Below, piece by piece: positions 9,800 to 22,220 of a stretch of DNA of 64,000 bases. The position numbers and the translations under genes were made by a program. The stretch lies in the NCBI GenBank assembly GCA_958295665.1, contig OY282558.1, positions 353,257,034 to 353,321,033 of the forward strand, written 5' to 3'. Every line of letters begins with the position of its first letter. Within the stretch, counting starts at the first letter, position 1. The DNA comes from Tipula vernalis. Taxonomy: Eukaryota > Arthropoda > Insecta > Diptera > Tipulidae. The notes under the pieces were generated by a model. The model was not told the DNA's origin. It saw nothing but the letters and a program-made list of their open reading frames with translations, and did no database searches.

Positions 9800-12000
9800 A
9801 CCGGTACACTTGTGCATAAACATGCTTTCTGCGTAAGTTTACTTGCAATAGCAAGAACACAGTATTGCCAAGTTGAGCATAACATCATTCGACCAGGTTT
9901 ACGGCTCAGAAAGTCCCGGAATTTCAGCAATAAAAGGACGTTCACATCAACAGATAGCAATAGACATAAGTCCAAGATTCAAGCTAATGCGTTAGTTCTG
10001 ATGACTATCACTAAACCACTTCCAGAAAATAAATTATTAGGTTTAGGTAGCGAACTACAAAAGGAAATAATCCTAGCCTACCCTACTTTCGATACTCCAG
10101 GATCTATTGATCTTTTAACATGTGCCGGCATGTATGAAGAAATGATGTTAGAAGGCGTAAAAAGGGATGCTTCATAAGTAGCAGGGATCCGCGCCATAAA
10201 CAACAACATCCCAATTTTTCGGTTAATCAGCCACGTCACATTAGCGGACAAGACCAGCGACTAAAACGCTTTGAGGAATCCGAAGAACTGCATCCTGAAT
10301 GAAGCCTAACTGCTGAAGACACTTGACAACAACACACTCAAAGAACTGGGAATAGGAGAATCTGAAGCCAGAGCAGCAGCTATTAGTATGAAAATTTTAA
10401 GAATCAATATAAGAGTTCATCAACGAATACTTCCAACTAAACCATATGGAATTCATTAAAGATGCTAGTAAGACATATTTCTATGTGGATGATCGTCTAT
10501 CTGGAGCTAACACAATAGCTGCAGCAACAGGAGTTACTAAACCTTTTTTTCGGGTGAAGGTTTGAACCTCAGGAAATGGTGCAACCTCGAAAACCTGAGA
10601 GAATGATACAGTAAAAACACTTGGACTCCTCTGGAATTGTTCAATCGACACCTTTCAATTTAAAGTATCTGTGCCAGAAGGTAAAATAACAAAATCCAAA
10701 CGAACAATCTTATCAGAGGCATCAAAGCTTTTTGACCCGCTAGGATGATCAGCACCAGTGGTGATCCAGGCGAAAATTCTTCTTCAAGATTTATGGGCTT
10801 CTGATGTAGGATGGGATGACAACTCCAAATAAACCTTGCAAACAGAACGTAAAACTACAAAATAGGATTACCACAGTTAGAGGAAATTAGAATATACCGT
10901 TGGATAAATTACCCTAATCAAGCATATCCTGCAGTGGTATGTAGTAAAATAAACAATTAAATTACGTTAATTGCTGCCAAAACAAAGGTTGCATCGTTAA
11001 ACCAAACAATATTGCTACCAAGATTACAGCTGAATGCCGCATTGCTACTTTATAAATTGCTAAAAAATGTCGTACTTGCTTGAAGATCAACCACAACATA
11101 TCAACATTTTGTTGAATCGATTCCACAACTATTTTAGCCTGGATAAGAGGAAAGCCACAACATCATAAAATTTTTGTGGCCAACCGAACAACAGAGATAC
11201 AACAAACATTTCAATTATTATTCCATATAATTTGGCGACAAGGGCCAACATGGCTAAAGAGTCCGAGCTATCCAATAACAAAAATTGATAAAAAAACCAT
11301 AACTGAATTCGATCAATTCTGATCATTGCAACAGCTTGTTTACAGCATTGCATACTGTCTACGATTTCTATCTAATTCAAAATCAAAAACTAGAAACATC
11401 CTTCTTTAAACCAGAAAAACTGAACATGTCGCTAAGGGCAATAGTTATAGTTGCACCACAGGAAGATTCTGAACTACAGTTAAAGAAATTAGAAGCTAAT
11501 CAAAACTTACCTAAAGGAGCAGTACAATTATAACGCTAACTCCATTTCTAGACTGAAATGATCTGCTAAGAGTCGGAGGAAGACTAACCAATTCTAGCCT
11601 CTCATTTGAAGAAAAACATCTAATAATACTGCCCTAAGCTCATTTAAAAACACTACATGGCGGCAATTAAGCACCGTTATCACACAATTATTTTTGGTTT
11701 TATCACTTTCTAAATGTGTTTCTGATGTTAATCCCTTATCAAATTTCTAACAAACACTCTGTTTTATTATATAAAATCTTTTGTTGATAGTCCACGAGTA
11801 AACAACAAAAACGTTGTCAAATGTGAAAGCGCAGTATTGGATAGTAATTCGTCAAACTATAGATGAATGTATAACCTGTACCAGAGCAAGGATTACCAGA
11901 GCAAGGAAAATGACATCGCACCAGCTAATCGGTATATTACTAAAAGATGTTACTCGTCTTTTCACCGTTCACGATAAAATTATGGAAAGGCCGCTGTAAT
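9800..12000 (+). mobile_element. BEL/Pao retrotransposon relic (protease, RT, integrase parts)
   Basis: Degraded pol gene read in pieces across frames. Near 9990-10170 is a DUF1758-like aspartic-protease end (LVLMTITKPLPENK... then PTFDTPGSIDLL). Near 10460 is the reverse-transcriptase motif YVDDRLSGANT. Near 10690-10830 comes a peptidase-A17-type region (TKSKRTILSEASKLFDPL, VVIQAKILLQDLW). Near 11170 is a region matching the segment before the integrase (FVANR..EIQ). At 11550-11900 are integrase zinc-binding fragments (QYWIVIRQTIDECITC). Order and content are those of BEL/Pao elements. Long terminal repeats were not found. Confidence 0.8.
9812..10177 (+). pseudogene. BEL/Pao pol fragment (DUF1758 aspartic-protease end)
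   Basis: A 121-codon open stretch within the BEL/Pao relic. Its second half carries LVLMTITKPLP and the conserved PTFDTPGSIDLLTCAGMYEE, which corresponds to the block ending the DUF1758 domain in BEL/Pao polyproteins (usual form: ADP.F..PG.IDLLLGAD). The frame is lost after 10177. Confidence 0.7.
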
Positions 12001-12689
12001 AAAACAACAAAGAGCTATATTGCCATATTCATATGCCTAGCCACCTCAAACTTGTAAGTGACCTGTCAACAGATGGCTTTTTTGACGCATATTAATCTGT
12101 CCGAAAATATTCAGAGCAGACAAATAACTACAAAGGCGGGCAAAGCAATAGGAGGCGGTAATTAAGGGTAAAATAGCACAGATGGAAACTGAGTAGCATT
12201 TTTTACCCCTTGATGTCCTCACTTTGAGGGAGAGATCATACATTAATCTTTGAAGAGCTCTCGACACTTCCGGCTAAAATAGAGGCATGATTGAACTCTA
12301 GGCCACTAGCACCTCAAACGAGATTATAAAATTTCTACAATTACTAAGTACACATTTCTGGCATTTAAAGTGATACAACTGTTCCAAATGAATCAAGTAA
12401 GCAACAATCATACTTTAAACTAGATATTGGGTTAATTAAATTTTTCAATCATTACAATTTTAACAAATAAAAATGTATATTAAATAGATCAGATATTTCA
12501 CTTTTGCCCGCTTCCAACTTTTCTATTCCTTATAAAAAATGTATTGATTTATCACTGAGGTTAAGGGCCAAATACTCGGAAGTACGATAACATGCTTGTA
12601 TCCAATTACGCAAACTATATTTTAAAAAAAATGTTTAGGGTTTTAAAAATTGATCATAGTGGCTTTTCTAGATTTCCCTTTGCTGGTCG
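12001..12689. other. Intergenic sequence, no gene recognised
   Basis: AT-rich. ORF 12046-12267 (minus) has no similarity I recognise. The LINE relic becomes recognisable from about 12690. Confidence 0.4.
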
Positions 12690-13950
12690 AAACAGCTCCA
12701 ACCCACAGCTCTCGTCAAAAATACAAACGGCTTTTTATGAAAGCCAAGAAAACAAGAACTGCTGCAGATTGATTGGGAACTGTGGTAAAATGCAGCAGTC
12801 CACGAAGGCTGCGAGACTACGCAAAGTGCTGGCTTCAAGTCCAATCATCCCGAGTCACCTACAGTGACCGGATGGTTCTTGAACCAAAATTAGTGCTGAA
12901 TCTTTGGCGTTAGTATTGATAACCCACTTTTCGGAGGCTCCGAACATTGGCCTGAAATACCGAGTGCTTTTAGGGGTTCAGGCGTTGAAGATCAAGTAAT
13001 AAACAGGAGAAAGATATTGTGGGCAATTAACAGTTTTAATGGCAGTATTCCTGTGAATGTTCAGCAAGCCATTGACTTGGCTCTATACCCTGACTGAAAG
13101 TTATTTTCAGGGGTAGCCTAGAACTTTGACACGTTCACATGAAATGGTCTGAGGTAATATTTATACCTCAGGCGGGAAAAAGCTCTCATTGCCATCCCAA
13201 AGACCTTAGGCCTATAAGCGTATGCTCTTTTCTATGTGAAACCTGAATGAGAATGAATCGCTCGTTGACTGAATAGATCAAATGCTAAGAGGCAGCATTT
13301 TTACGGACAGTCAGGCAATTATTAAAACCTTGTCTCTCAGAGAGATCAGTTCAACATCTACTTAATGTGGGTGCCAGGACACTTCAGTGTTGCGGGAAAT
13401 GGATAAGTAGATGAACTCGCCCAAGTACGGTTGAAATATCCCTTTCCAAGTAAATTAAATGTTGAAATTCCGCTCGCCACATGCAAACTCTTGCTTCAGG
13501 AAGAAGCTAGGAGAGCAGCAAACTACAGATGGTTCAATCCCAAGTGTACCTCGGGTGTTATAACTAGGCAGATTTGGCCAAAACTAAATCAAGTAAGAAC
13601 TGGAGAGCTGTTAACACTTTGGCGTCGCCATATTAGTATGGTCGTGGGGGTTGTTACAGGATACTGTCTTTTAGATGAGCATGCGCGAAGACTAGGGGTC
13701 TTCTCGAATGATTACAGTAGAAGCTGTGAGGATGTAGAGGAGAAAGAAACTGTACTCGACCTACTGTGCACCTGTCCTCATCTAGGGCAAAGCAGATGGA
13801 AAGCTACCTGGCGGTCCATTCAACGCTTCGTTGAAACCTCTGGATGGTTCAATGAGTTCAAAAAAATTGTATGTGGTATGGCTACGGACCATTTTTGTGT
13901 CTATGCCGGTCCTTGGGACAGCCACCCTAACCTAACCTAACCTTACCTAT
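12690..13950 (+). mobile_element. Non-LTR retrotransposon 3' end with RNase H and CCTAA tail
   Basis: Decayed 3' portion of a LINE. Near 12740-12860 is the linker after the endonuclease (STKAARLRKVLAS). Near 13160-13240 is an RT entry block (FIPQAGKSSH, PKDLRPISVC). Near 13300-13400 an RNase-H-like block (TDSQAIIKTL, WVPGHFSV) is readable across frames. The last open part, 13431-13940, encodes a conserved C-terminal domain with IWPKLNQVRTGELLTLWRR and a Cys-His pattern (SCED...LDLLCTCPHLG), typical of RNase-H-bearing LINEs of the Jockey/I/LOA group. It ends in a short CCTAACCTAACCTAACC run at 13925-13942, probably the element's tail. Confidence 0.75.
13431..13940 (+). pseudogene. LINE ORF2 C-terminal fragment
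   Basis: A 169-codon open stretch at the 3' end of the LINE relic. It covers the end of the RNase H domain and the zinc-binding tail (CRSC-like SCED, then CTCPHLGQSRW). It lacks RT and endonuclease in frame. Openness over 500 bp in an otherwise broken element is notable but could be chance. Confidence 0.6.
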
Positions 13951-14980
13951 TATAAATTGGAGGGAGAGAATGAACATTGGGACCTTCCACCTTGATGTTA
14001 CCTGGCGTGTAATCGATCTCAAGGCTGTGGTTATCAGGTATAGCTGTTTAAAGACAATAATTGATGTTCGCATCTGTAATGAGAACATTGCATGTGTTTT
14101 AGGAGTCGGGATCGAGAAGAGGCTTTATTTTACGGCGGCGATGGAAATATTAATCGATAATTATAAGGGCAGATTAAATGTAATTAAGACTGCCTTAGTG
14201 TGACTGATATAATGTGAAGGGCGCCAAATCTGTTTAAAATTGGTTGTGCAATGAGCGTTTATGGTGATGGGATATACTATAAAAAATTTCAAGGGGAGGC
14301 CTTATTCCGGAGAAGATTAAGTATTTTCTAACACCTGAAAAGTAGGAACAATTATTCTGCCTGACCATTTCGTGTTTTGCTTGAATACAACAAAGGCGGT
14401 GAAACAGGTGAGACTTATCATGAAGGATTTTTATGAATTTATTAGAATGAATGCCAGCCAGTATGAACGCAAATAACTATTGTAGTCCATTATGTTTGTA
14501 AAACAATCAATGAAATAGCATCGAGGTTATTCAAACAAAATGTTGAGATGTACTGTCATTGTACATATAAATGTTGTAACAAGTTGAATTTTATTTTGAA
14601 ATAATTTTGAACTAAATATTTCACTCTTGATGCCATAAATAATAATATATTTTGGAATGAATTCACTTTGGATGATTAATCCAAGATAATCTTCCAAAGT
14701 GGTTCTAGTAAGTGCGCCTTAACCAAAATTATTAAATACAAATTTTAGGTTCATATAATAATTACAAAATTTTTGTGAACACATTGTTTAATTATGGTAT
14801 GATTACTCATATAAAAGTAAACTATTCACAACGTATCTGTGTCGTTTCTCTTTTGTTGTTAAATGAGAACAAACTTTACGTACACGTTTAGTCATAATTA
14901 TAACGAAAATAATCAACAAATTGTCAGTTAAAATATGGGTTTGGTATATTGAGGTTCACTCACAATAAATAAAATTGGTT
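13951..14980. other. Intergenic, 5' flank of gene B
   Basis: AT-rich. ORF 13970-14203 shows no recognisable domain. The 3' part must contain the promoter of gene B, but there is no strong TATA box within 100 bp of its ATG. Confidence 0.4.
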
Positions 14981-16490
14981 ATGGAACTTAATTCACGTTG
15001 GTACGACTTTTCATTGCTGCCATCACATGTAAGTTTACATACACACTTACTTATATAAGCAAAATTATATCAAAACCACTTTCTTAAATTGCAGATTATA
15101 GCAACAATTTTGAGAAATCTAAATTTTCACCAACGACTAGACGCCGGTCGAACTTGTAAATCATGGTATTTTGCATCATGCGATCCTTTAATCTCGCGAA
15201 ATGTTTGTATTCGTGTATGGCGAAAATTTAACTATCCACTTGCGGAATTAAATCGTCCCTTTGGCAAGTTAATTTTGCAGCACGTCAATTTCAATAAAAT
15301 CAATAACTATCAAGAATTTTTGAAAAAATTTGGCCAACACATAAACGAAATTGAATATGATTTGTGCCGAATTTCAATGGACCAGTTACTTATGTGCTTC
15401 GCGTATTTAACAAATTTATCGACCATCAAAATAAAACCAATAATAAACACTTTTGCATATCCGGTTAATTTAACTACGTCACAAAATGCAGTTGCGATTA
15501 AAACAAATTTAAATCGTGTCAAATGTTTTGGTGTAGTATTAAATGCCCCAGATGATGATGGTGGACTACTTTCTTTGATGAGTATGATGCCAAATTTGAA
15601 AACAATTTATTTTAGTCCCGAGGAGATTTGTGGCCAGTATATATTTAAACCACTTTTCGAGTATATTGACGTGTGCGGTGAATTTCTAAATTTACATGAA
15701 TTGGAAATAGGTGATCTATTAGGTACACCAAGTTCTGAGTTTTTCCAGAAGTTTGGTAAAATTAGGCAACAACTAAATATTCAAAAGCTAAAGTTGGGCA
15801 TAATACGGGCACAAAACACAAATCGGGAATATGGAGAGGACTTTGACGAATTTTGCAAGAAACTTTGTCATTTACGCGAATTGGTAATGTTTTCAGTTGG
15901 TGACTGTGAATTAGTCAGTATATGCAGTCATATGACGAAATTAACAAAACTAAATTTATGGGATAAGGGTATCACCGATATTCGAATTATTCGTAAACTG
16001 CAACATCTTGAAGTAAGTATATTTATGCGAATTAATTGAATGTCAGAATTAATTTAATTGTTTATTATTTCAGAAGCTGCAGCTAAACGTAGGGGCTTTT
16101 CGGGTGAGTTGCGACGACGGTTGGTTAGCTCAAATATTTCCAAAATTAGAAAATTTAAAAGAACTTCATCTCAATCGGTATTTTGTATCGGGTCGAGTTT
16201 TGAATTCAATTTGTACCAACTGTAAACAAATGACACGGCTGCATATAACTAATTTGGAAACAAATAATTTACAAATGCTTTTTAAGAATTTAGTGAATCT
16301 AAAATGGTTACACATAACATTTCCCGATGTGCGAGTTTACTCGTTTCGTGTCGATTTTGAAATAACAAATTTACAGTTACTTGAAGTGCTTGAGATATCT
16401 GGTTTTGCGCCTGGTATGTCTATGCAACTTATTGAAAGGATGCCAAATTTAATGGTGTCATCGTTGGAAAAAATACGAAGGATTAAATAA
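14981..16490 (+). CDS. F-box / leucine-rich-repeat protein (gene B)
   Basis: Three exons: 14981-15028, 15095-16012 and 16074-16490. Both introns (66 and 61 bp) are GT-AG and phase 0. Together they encode about 460 residues. The F-box spans the first intron: YDFSLLPSH, then IIATILRNLNFHQRLDAGRTCKSWYFASCDP. Irregular leucine-rich repeats follow (for example LPELENLKEL-like strings in exon 3). The C terminus carries the family motif GFAPGMSMQLIERMPNL, matching the PGxTPxLIAxMP motif of C, D and E. The expected role is a Skp1-binding substrate adaptor of an SCF ubiquitin ligase; the substrate is unknown. Unlike D and E it lacks an acidic tail. It sits 654 bp upstream of gene C in the same direction, consistent with tandem duplication. 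AATAAA occurs at the stop (16486) and at 16545. Confidence 0.88.
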
Positions 16491-16960
16491 AGCTGAAATT
16501 GAGCTCGTTACCACTGATGTGATAGTTAGACTGAAAATGATAACAATAAAATTAGATTGTTCTAAAATATTACCAAGTTTGTTTTATTAAAGCGTGCCTC
16601 AAATTTAATTTCCTTCTCCACGTTCTCCTAATGACCATAATTGGAAAGAATGGAAATTTATACCACAAGCTGAGACACCAAAGTAAAATAAAAATAAACA
16701 AACCGAACGAATTAAATAATGTGTTCTGGTTTATTTCTCCTTATTGAAGAATGAAGTTCATTTTTCATTTCGCAGTGTCACTTGACATACATGACAAATT
16801 CGCTAGAATTTTTACAGCTTGCGGTATCAGAGCAACTAATAAAGTAAATACGATAAACCTTATCTAGCATGGAATTGAATCGAATTACCGTCAAAATATC
16901 GTAAATTTGATAACCACCCGTTAGAAATTTAATTCGACTATTAAACAAAACAAAAATGTT
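16491..16960. other. Spacer between F-box genes B and C
   Basis: Holds the 3' UTR of B, with AATAAA at 16545-16550, and upstream sequence of C. No other gene is seen. Confidence 0.5.
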
Positions 16961-17020
16961 ATGACATCACATCATATATAAATTTTTCAAGCCGAGAGAG
17001 AGAATAAATTACTCAGTACA
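16961..17020 (+). promoter_or_regulatory. Core promoter of gene C (TATA box and GAGA run)
   Basis: TATATAAA lies at 16975-16982, about 165 bp before the ATG of gene C, followed 10 bp later by GCCGAGAGAGAGA. This is a conventional TATA promoter layout, with a GAGA-type element where the transcription start would fall (about 17005-17015). Confidence 0.6.
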
Positions 17021-17143
17021 TAGTACATAGACACAAACACAACAAAAGGCAACAGAAAAATTTTGTGCTCAGTCTTGTTTCGTGTGTCGTGTCTTGTATT
17101 GATTAAAATCGCGTTTGTTCATGTTTAACAACAACAATAAAAT

Positions 17144-18650
17144 ATGAACATCGAAAATAAATTAAACGAGTGTACAAATACAAATACAGATACGAGTTAT
17201 TACGATTTTAGTTATTTACCACCGCATGTAATTGCACACGTTCTATCACACTTAAATTTGTGCGATTTTAAAAAAGCTGCCGTAACTTGCCGATCATGGA
17301 ACATGGCATCGTGTGACCCACAGTTTGGAAATCGCTTTGCGATTTGGATTAATAATCGAACACGTGTTGAGGAACGTTATATTGTGCGACCAGTGAAATG
17401 GATTCGATTTAATGAGGTCGACATGGATCGTCCTGATATAAGAAAACTTTTACAATGTCGGGGTCACCAAATGGAGAAAGTAGTTTTTTATAGATGTCCG
17501 TTACGATTAACTCAACTATTTCGGGCTATTTACTATATGTCCAATATTAAAGTATTGAAAATATATTTTGGCCAATCGTATTATCGTGTGGACAATAACT
17601 ACTATAACAGTAAAGTGGTTCAAAAAGGGTATTCGAAAGTAGCGGCAAATTTGAATGGCATTAAATCACTTGAAATTAAAACACAGAAGGAAAATGAACT
17701 ACCAGGTGTACTCATATTGTTAGCGGCTTGTAATAGTTTAGAAACCCTAGTTTGGAATGAAAATGAACGTATTTTTGGGGCAGATGAATTCATTACTACA
17801 ACAATGCTGAATTCGAAATCATATTGCATCCCAAACACCTTACGCAATTTAACAATTCATCGAATTGATCCACATCAAAGTAAAGTATTTTTTGAAAAAT
17901 TCATTCAATTAGATTTACCACATATCAGCCAATTAAATTTACGAGAAATCTCTTTGGATTACTATGACACTGCATTTCGTCAGTTTTGTATAAAATATTG
18001 TGCAATAAAATCGCTTCAGTTGCATGGTTGTAATGACTTGCAATTAAATGACATTTGCCGCTGCATTCCAAATTTAAAGTCATTGCATTTAACGAATTTG
18101 GCGGCCACCAATTTAATTGAAATCGCAAATTTGATACGTCTCGAAAATCTTCGCTTGGAACACATATATGAGGTGCCAATCGATAGTTTAACCGAATTAT
18201 TTCACACAAAATTTGACTGTTTAACTAGATTGAATGTGGAAGATGTGACTGCTTACATGCTTAATCTTATTTGTGACAATATGCGTAATTTGGAATATTT
18301 ATTGTTAATATTGATAGCGACTACGGATTGTATACCAATTTTTAAAAATTTAACAAAGCTGAAGGAATTATCTATCAGTTTGAGAGATGCTACCTATGTG
18401 CCATCGGTAAGTTTTTTTTTTAAATATGATGTACAGCCACTTGGACCATTAAATTAATAAATTTATATATATTTAGGCCATAATAGTCAGTGATGAAGTG
18501 TATAATATTACAAGATTAACGGAATTGAAATTAATATACGTGACTTGCTACGTTCCCGGTATAACACCGACCTTAATCGCGAAAATGCCGAGGTTAGTTA
18601 TTTCTCATCCGCCATTTGAGGAGGAAGTGGAAAATGAAGGCAATACTTAA
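17144..18650 (+). CDS. F-box / leucine-rich-repeat protein (gene C), intron-changed paralogue
   Basis: Two exons, 17144-18406 and 18477-18650, with a 70-bp GT-AG intron (donor GTAAGT, acceptor ATTTAG), phase 0; 478 residues. The F-box lies uninterrupted in exon 1 (residues about 25-65): FSYLPPHVIAHVLSHLNLC, then KKAAVTCRSWNMASCDP. About ten irregular leucine-rich repeats follow. The intron call is supported because it restores the family's C-terminal motif VPGITPTLIAKMPRL, absent if the frame is read through. The two introns of A/B/D/E are missing: after LPPH the codons run straight on, and after the Leu-Glu pair likewise. The exon-2 intron has no counterpart in B, D or E. The role is probably SCF ubiquitin-ligase substrate binding. 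AATAAA at 18699-18704. Confidence 0.88.
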
Positions 18651-19689
18651 TAACTACGTAAATTAAGTGATAAATGATTTTATAACATCGCAAAATTAAA
18701 TAAAAATGTTAATTGAAATTCAAATAAATCTTTTATTTACATATGCAGGTCCTGCGTGAAGAATCTATTAAAAACTGGTTAAACATTATTCTTTTTGCAG
18801 CAAAATAGAAACAAATTTTGATTTGTGTGAAATTAACAGAGCATTCACAATGAAAAATTTTTTACTTTTGACTTGCAGGTTTGTATGGATTTCCAACATA
18901 AAGAATAAAATTTTTCATTTGTTAAGTTGAAGTCAAAAAGTAAGAAGTTATTTCATTGTAAATACTCTGTTACTAAAGTGTTATAAGTGAAATAATAGTG
19001 AGATGGTTTTGAAATAGTGTTTGAAAATAAGCATTAAAATCCAGTTTTTTTTTGCAAATCTAGTGATCGAGTACAGTGAACCTAAAGTTGAGACTAATTT
19101 AAAGGTCTGGAATCTCACGTGATTATAATAATTTGACGGTGAAATGAATATGTTGAATAGCGGAAAAACGCCAAATTTACGATTACGATAAATACATGGT
19201 GTCACAAAAAGTGAAATGTTGGGTGATCTATTTACTAAGGTTCTACAACTGTACCCAACTTTTGTGCAACACACCCGAAAATTTAATAGCGTGATATCAT
19301 TTGCTGCTCTCTCAGCCTCAAAAGAACCGGATGTGTCTGTGCCGCGAAACAGACTGACGATGTGACTGCATACAATGTCCTAGGAAGGAAATTAAAGAAG
19401 CAAATGATTATTCCAATATAATATTATTGATAATAGGTAGTATATGATATGAAAATTAGCCTAAGATAGATTAAACTCGTTGAGCATAAAGTTTAGTAAC
19501 GAATTGTCTTATAAGATATTAATTAGCGAGGTCCGACTGGTAGTCGGCTAAAATCTTGATTGAGCTGTTCGAATAGTCTATAAATGTCCGATTCCAGCCA
19601 TTTCCAGATTGGAATCATGAATCAACAAGCCCACCAGAGACACAACCAGTACAAGGACGAGCATTGATCACATTTTTGGTAGGAGTAAA
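18651..19689. other. Intergenic; one hairpin, no gene recognised
   Basis: A hairpin-forming pair occurs at about 18848-18878 and 18912-18950 (AATGAAAAATTTTTTACTTT and its imperfect reverse complement around TTGACTTCAAC). ORF 18981-19274 (minus) has no known similarity. Confidence 0.45.
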
Positions 19690-21569
19690 ATCTGAGATAT
19701 AATACCAATTATACAGCTGTAACTTTTAACTTTGAACTATCTGACAACTTAATGGCATCCGTAAAGTTTAATTTGAATGGTGAACCTCTTCCTGAAATAA
19801 ACGGGCGGGCAATAAAGAAGGTCGATGTTTTTGCGCAAAATGGCCTTTGAAAGGTCATTTGATTATTTTTTGTCAATTCTAGCTACTCATATTTCAAAAT
19901 GCTCAAACATTGTTTTGAAAAGTGATTGGTTAAATAAATTGAAACCATGGATAAACCAGAGAATAAATGGGAGCATTCGCCGCATGAATGCATTAACGAA
20001 AATTTGTAAGAAGCAAACTGAAAACCAAGGTAAATCTCTTCCAAATTAAATTAAACTAGTCTGTGAGACGACTAGGAAACAATATTATAATCGGAAATTT
20101 AAGTCTGTTGGTTGTGATTCAAAGAATTAGTAAAAATTGATTAACGATTTACTTGGATCGCGTCGCAATTCGCGTCGCTCTAATAATATTAGAGTTAGGG
20201 ATGCTTGTCTAATTGCAAATCAACTATGGTACAATTCAAATTTTTTCTTTTTTCCTACATAAACTCTTGAAGTATGTTCTATTATTTCGACACTTAAAAA
20301 TAGCCCTTCAACAGGTGGTGATGGAATAAGCGCCGTTGTTTCGCTTTAGTTCTGGTTTACAATGGAGAGATCGGTTAGATATAATTTCTCAAATTACTGA
20401 TGATTTGAAAATATTGAGAGATTGGTTCGACTGTCAATTTATGATTATGAGTAATAAAAATAATGCAGTTCCAAATGCTAGTCTCGTTTTTTTATTAATC
20501 TCTAAAGATTAATTATATTTGTGGTTAAACTGCAATTAATTCAGTTTAATTTCATCAAGTAGGACTTTTTACGCTACATTACGAATTACACAACTTATTA
20601 AATGTATATGAAAATCTTGCTTTTTATCGAGATTCGAGACTACAGATTTCCCCTTTCATGAGTACAGAGAGACACATAAATTTAAACATTTTTAATTTCA
20701 GCATGGAAACGTACCAAAGATAATTTTTAGTACATTTGCCATTTTCATTTAGTACAATAGGAAAGTAATAGCTGATTTACATTTAATCATTTGCTCAATT
20801 TCAAAAGAATGAAGATGTACGAGCAAAGGATACATTTTTGATAATTTCCTTGCATTATGAAGTTGCCTGAGATGATTCAAAATGTGTTATTTAATACTAT
20901 TTACCGCAATCCACAAGTTTTTTTGGTGAAAAAGAATGAAAAAATCGAAAAAATGAACCTGTTTATAATTTCTCGTAAAAGTTGCTCAAAATTTATAAGA
21001 TCACAGTAACATTTTGAAAAAAAAAAAAGTTTTAGTATGTCCGTCTCATTTTTATATATGGATAATATGTATTCGCACTTTTCCTCATATATTTAACGAA
21101 TGTATACGTAGCGTTGTCAAAATAAACACAATTCTTAGTGCTGCGAGTGCCGGTATTTATAAGTGGATGATAGAAGTAGCTACAATTTACCTTTTTTTTT
21201 AACAAATATCTGAATAGATCTATCGAGATTAATAAAAAACACGACTATTAAATAACTTACAAGCGAATTTTTTACGAAATTTGTATAATGTGTCAAGGTA
21301 TGAGTCAAGTAAAGCGATTTTTGATAAAGCTAATATTCTCACAACAAGAATCGTCTTATCCGCTAAGAAAAAACGATTGCGCGGTTCCGTCTTCCAAGAA
21401 AGAACTCTATAGACGATTTTTACGTATTTCGCCCCTATGCTGTTTAATCAGCTACCAATGTACATATATAAAAACTAATAATAAAATCAATCCGTTTTTA
21501 AAGTGGCTGAAAGCTTGGTTAGTTAAGTTAGATGACTCTACTCTAAATTACCAAATACAGTTTTTTTAA
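19690..21569 (+). mobile_element. Non-LTR retrotransposon relic (Jockey/CR1-like)
   Basis: Broken ORF2 of a LINE. At 19820-20160 the linker between endonuclease and RT is readable: NKLKPWINQRINGSIRRMN, then KQYYNRKFK and KLINDLLGSRRNS. Near 20290-20340 is an RT fragment (IISTLKNSPSTGGDGI). Near 20400 is the block after the catalytic motif. At 21300-21569 a C-terminal block reads KNDCAVPSSKKELYRRFL, ending FLKWLKAWL. The RT catalytic Asp-Asp block was not found, and there is non-homologous AT-rich DNA between 20500 and 21280. Confidence 0.65.
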
Positions 21570-21678
21570 TTTTAATTATGGGACGGGAGTTCTAAAATTT
21601 GATCGTTCAGTCGGTCATAGGAAGTCCCTAATTTCCAAAACAATAGTTTGTTTAGTAGTCCATTGACGTTAAGGCTCA
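21570..21678. other. Short spacer before the Harbinger element
   Basis: Nothing recognised. Confidence 0.4.
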
Positions 21679-21860
21679 ACCAGCGAAAAATTATAAACTT
21701 AAAAATTTTACCGACACTAATTTTTCATAATTTGTTTTGACATTCCAACCAGCGAAAAATTATAAACTTAAGGGTTTTAGTGTAACCATTGCTTATCGAC
21801 ATTTGATTTCTACCGAACTTTCTTTACTTAACTTCCAATGTTTTAAACTATTTTAGTGTA

Positions 21861-22220
21861 TCAGAAAATAAAAGCAATTATAAATTTCAAAATGTTATTC
21901 TTTATGTGCCACCGAATTTTCACATTTTTACGATATCGAAAAAATTCGGAAGAAAAATATCGCCAAATTAACAAATAAATTAAGAACAGGGTAAAACCTA
22001 AAAAATAACATTTATATGAATAAATATAATAAAATCCTATGAAATAAAAAACTGTATCTATCGCATCAACAATTAACTTGGATTTGACATCTATTTCTAA
22101 AGTTTGGACGCAAAATCGGCCATTCTTAAGAACTATGTATACATAACTTAAAAAAAAGTATAAACTTAAATTAAGAAAAATTAAGAATGCGGTAAATGAC
22201 ATTTGTGTGTATGTGCCCAT
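21861..22220 (-). CDS. Hypothetical 119-residue hydrophobic ORF
   Basis: Begins ATG and lies within the Harbinger element on the minus strand. It contains three or four hydrophobic segments (about residues 8-30, 52-68, 70-85 and 108-119) separated by short basic patches such as RYRKNVKIR. I recognise no family. The DNA is very AT-rich, which by itself produces Phe/Ile/Leu/Tyr-rich ORFs, so it may be non-coding. It is not a known Harbinger protein. Confidence 0.2.
   Translation of the reverse strand: MGTYTQMSFTAFLIFLNLSLYFFLSYVYIVLKNGRFCVQTLEIDVKSKLIVDAIDTVFYFIGFYYIYSYKCYFLGFTLFLIYLLIWRYFSSEFFRYRKNVKIRWHIKNNILKFIIAFIF

Noticed and set aside
13925..13945. A true telomere repeat array
   Set aside because: Only about four units directly after a LINE reading frame; better explained as the LINE tail.
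17620..17847. Minus-strand ORF inside gene C
   Set aside because: Shadow of the F-box gene coding strand.
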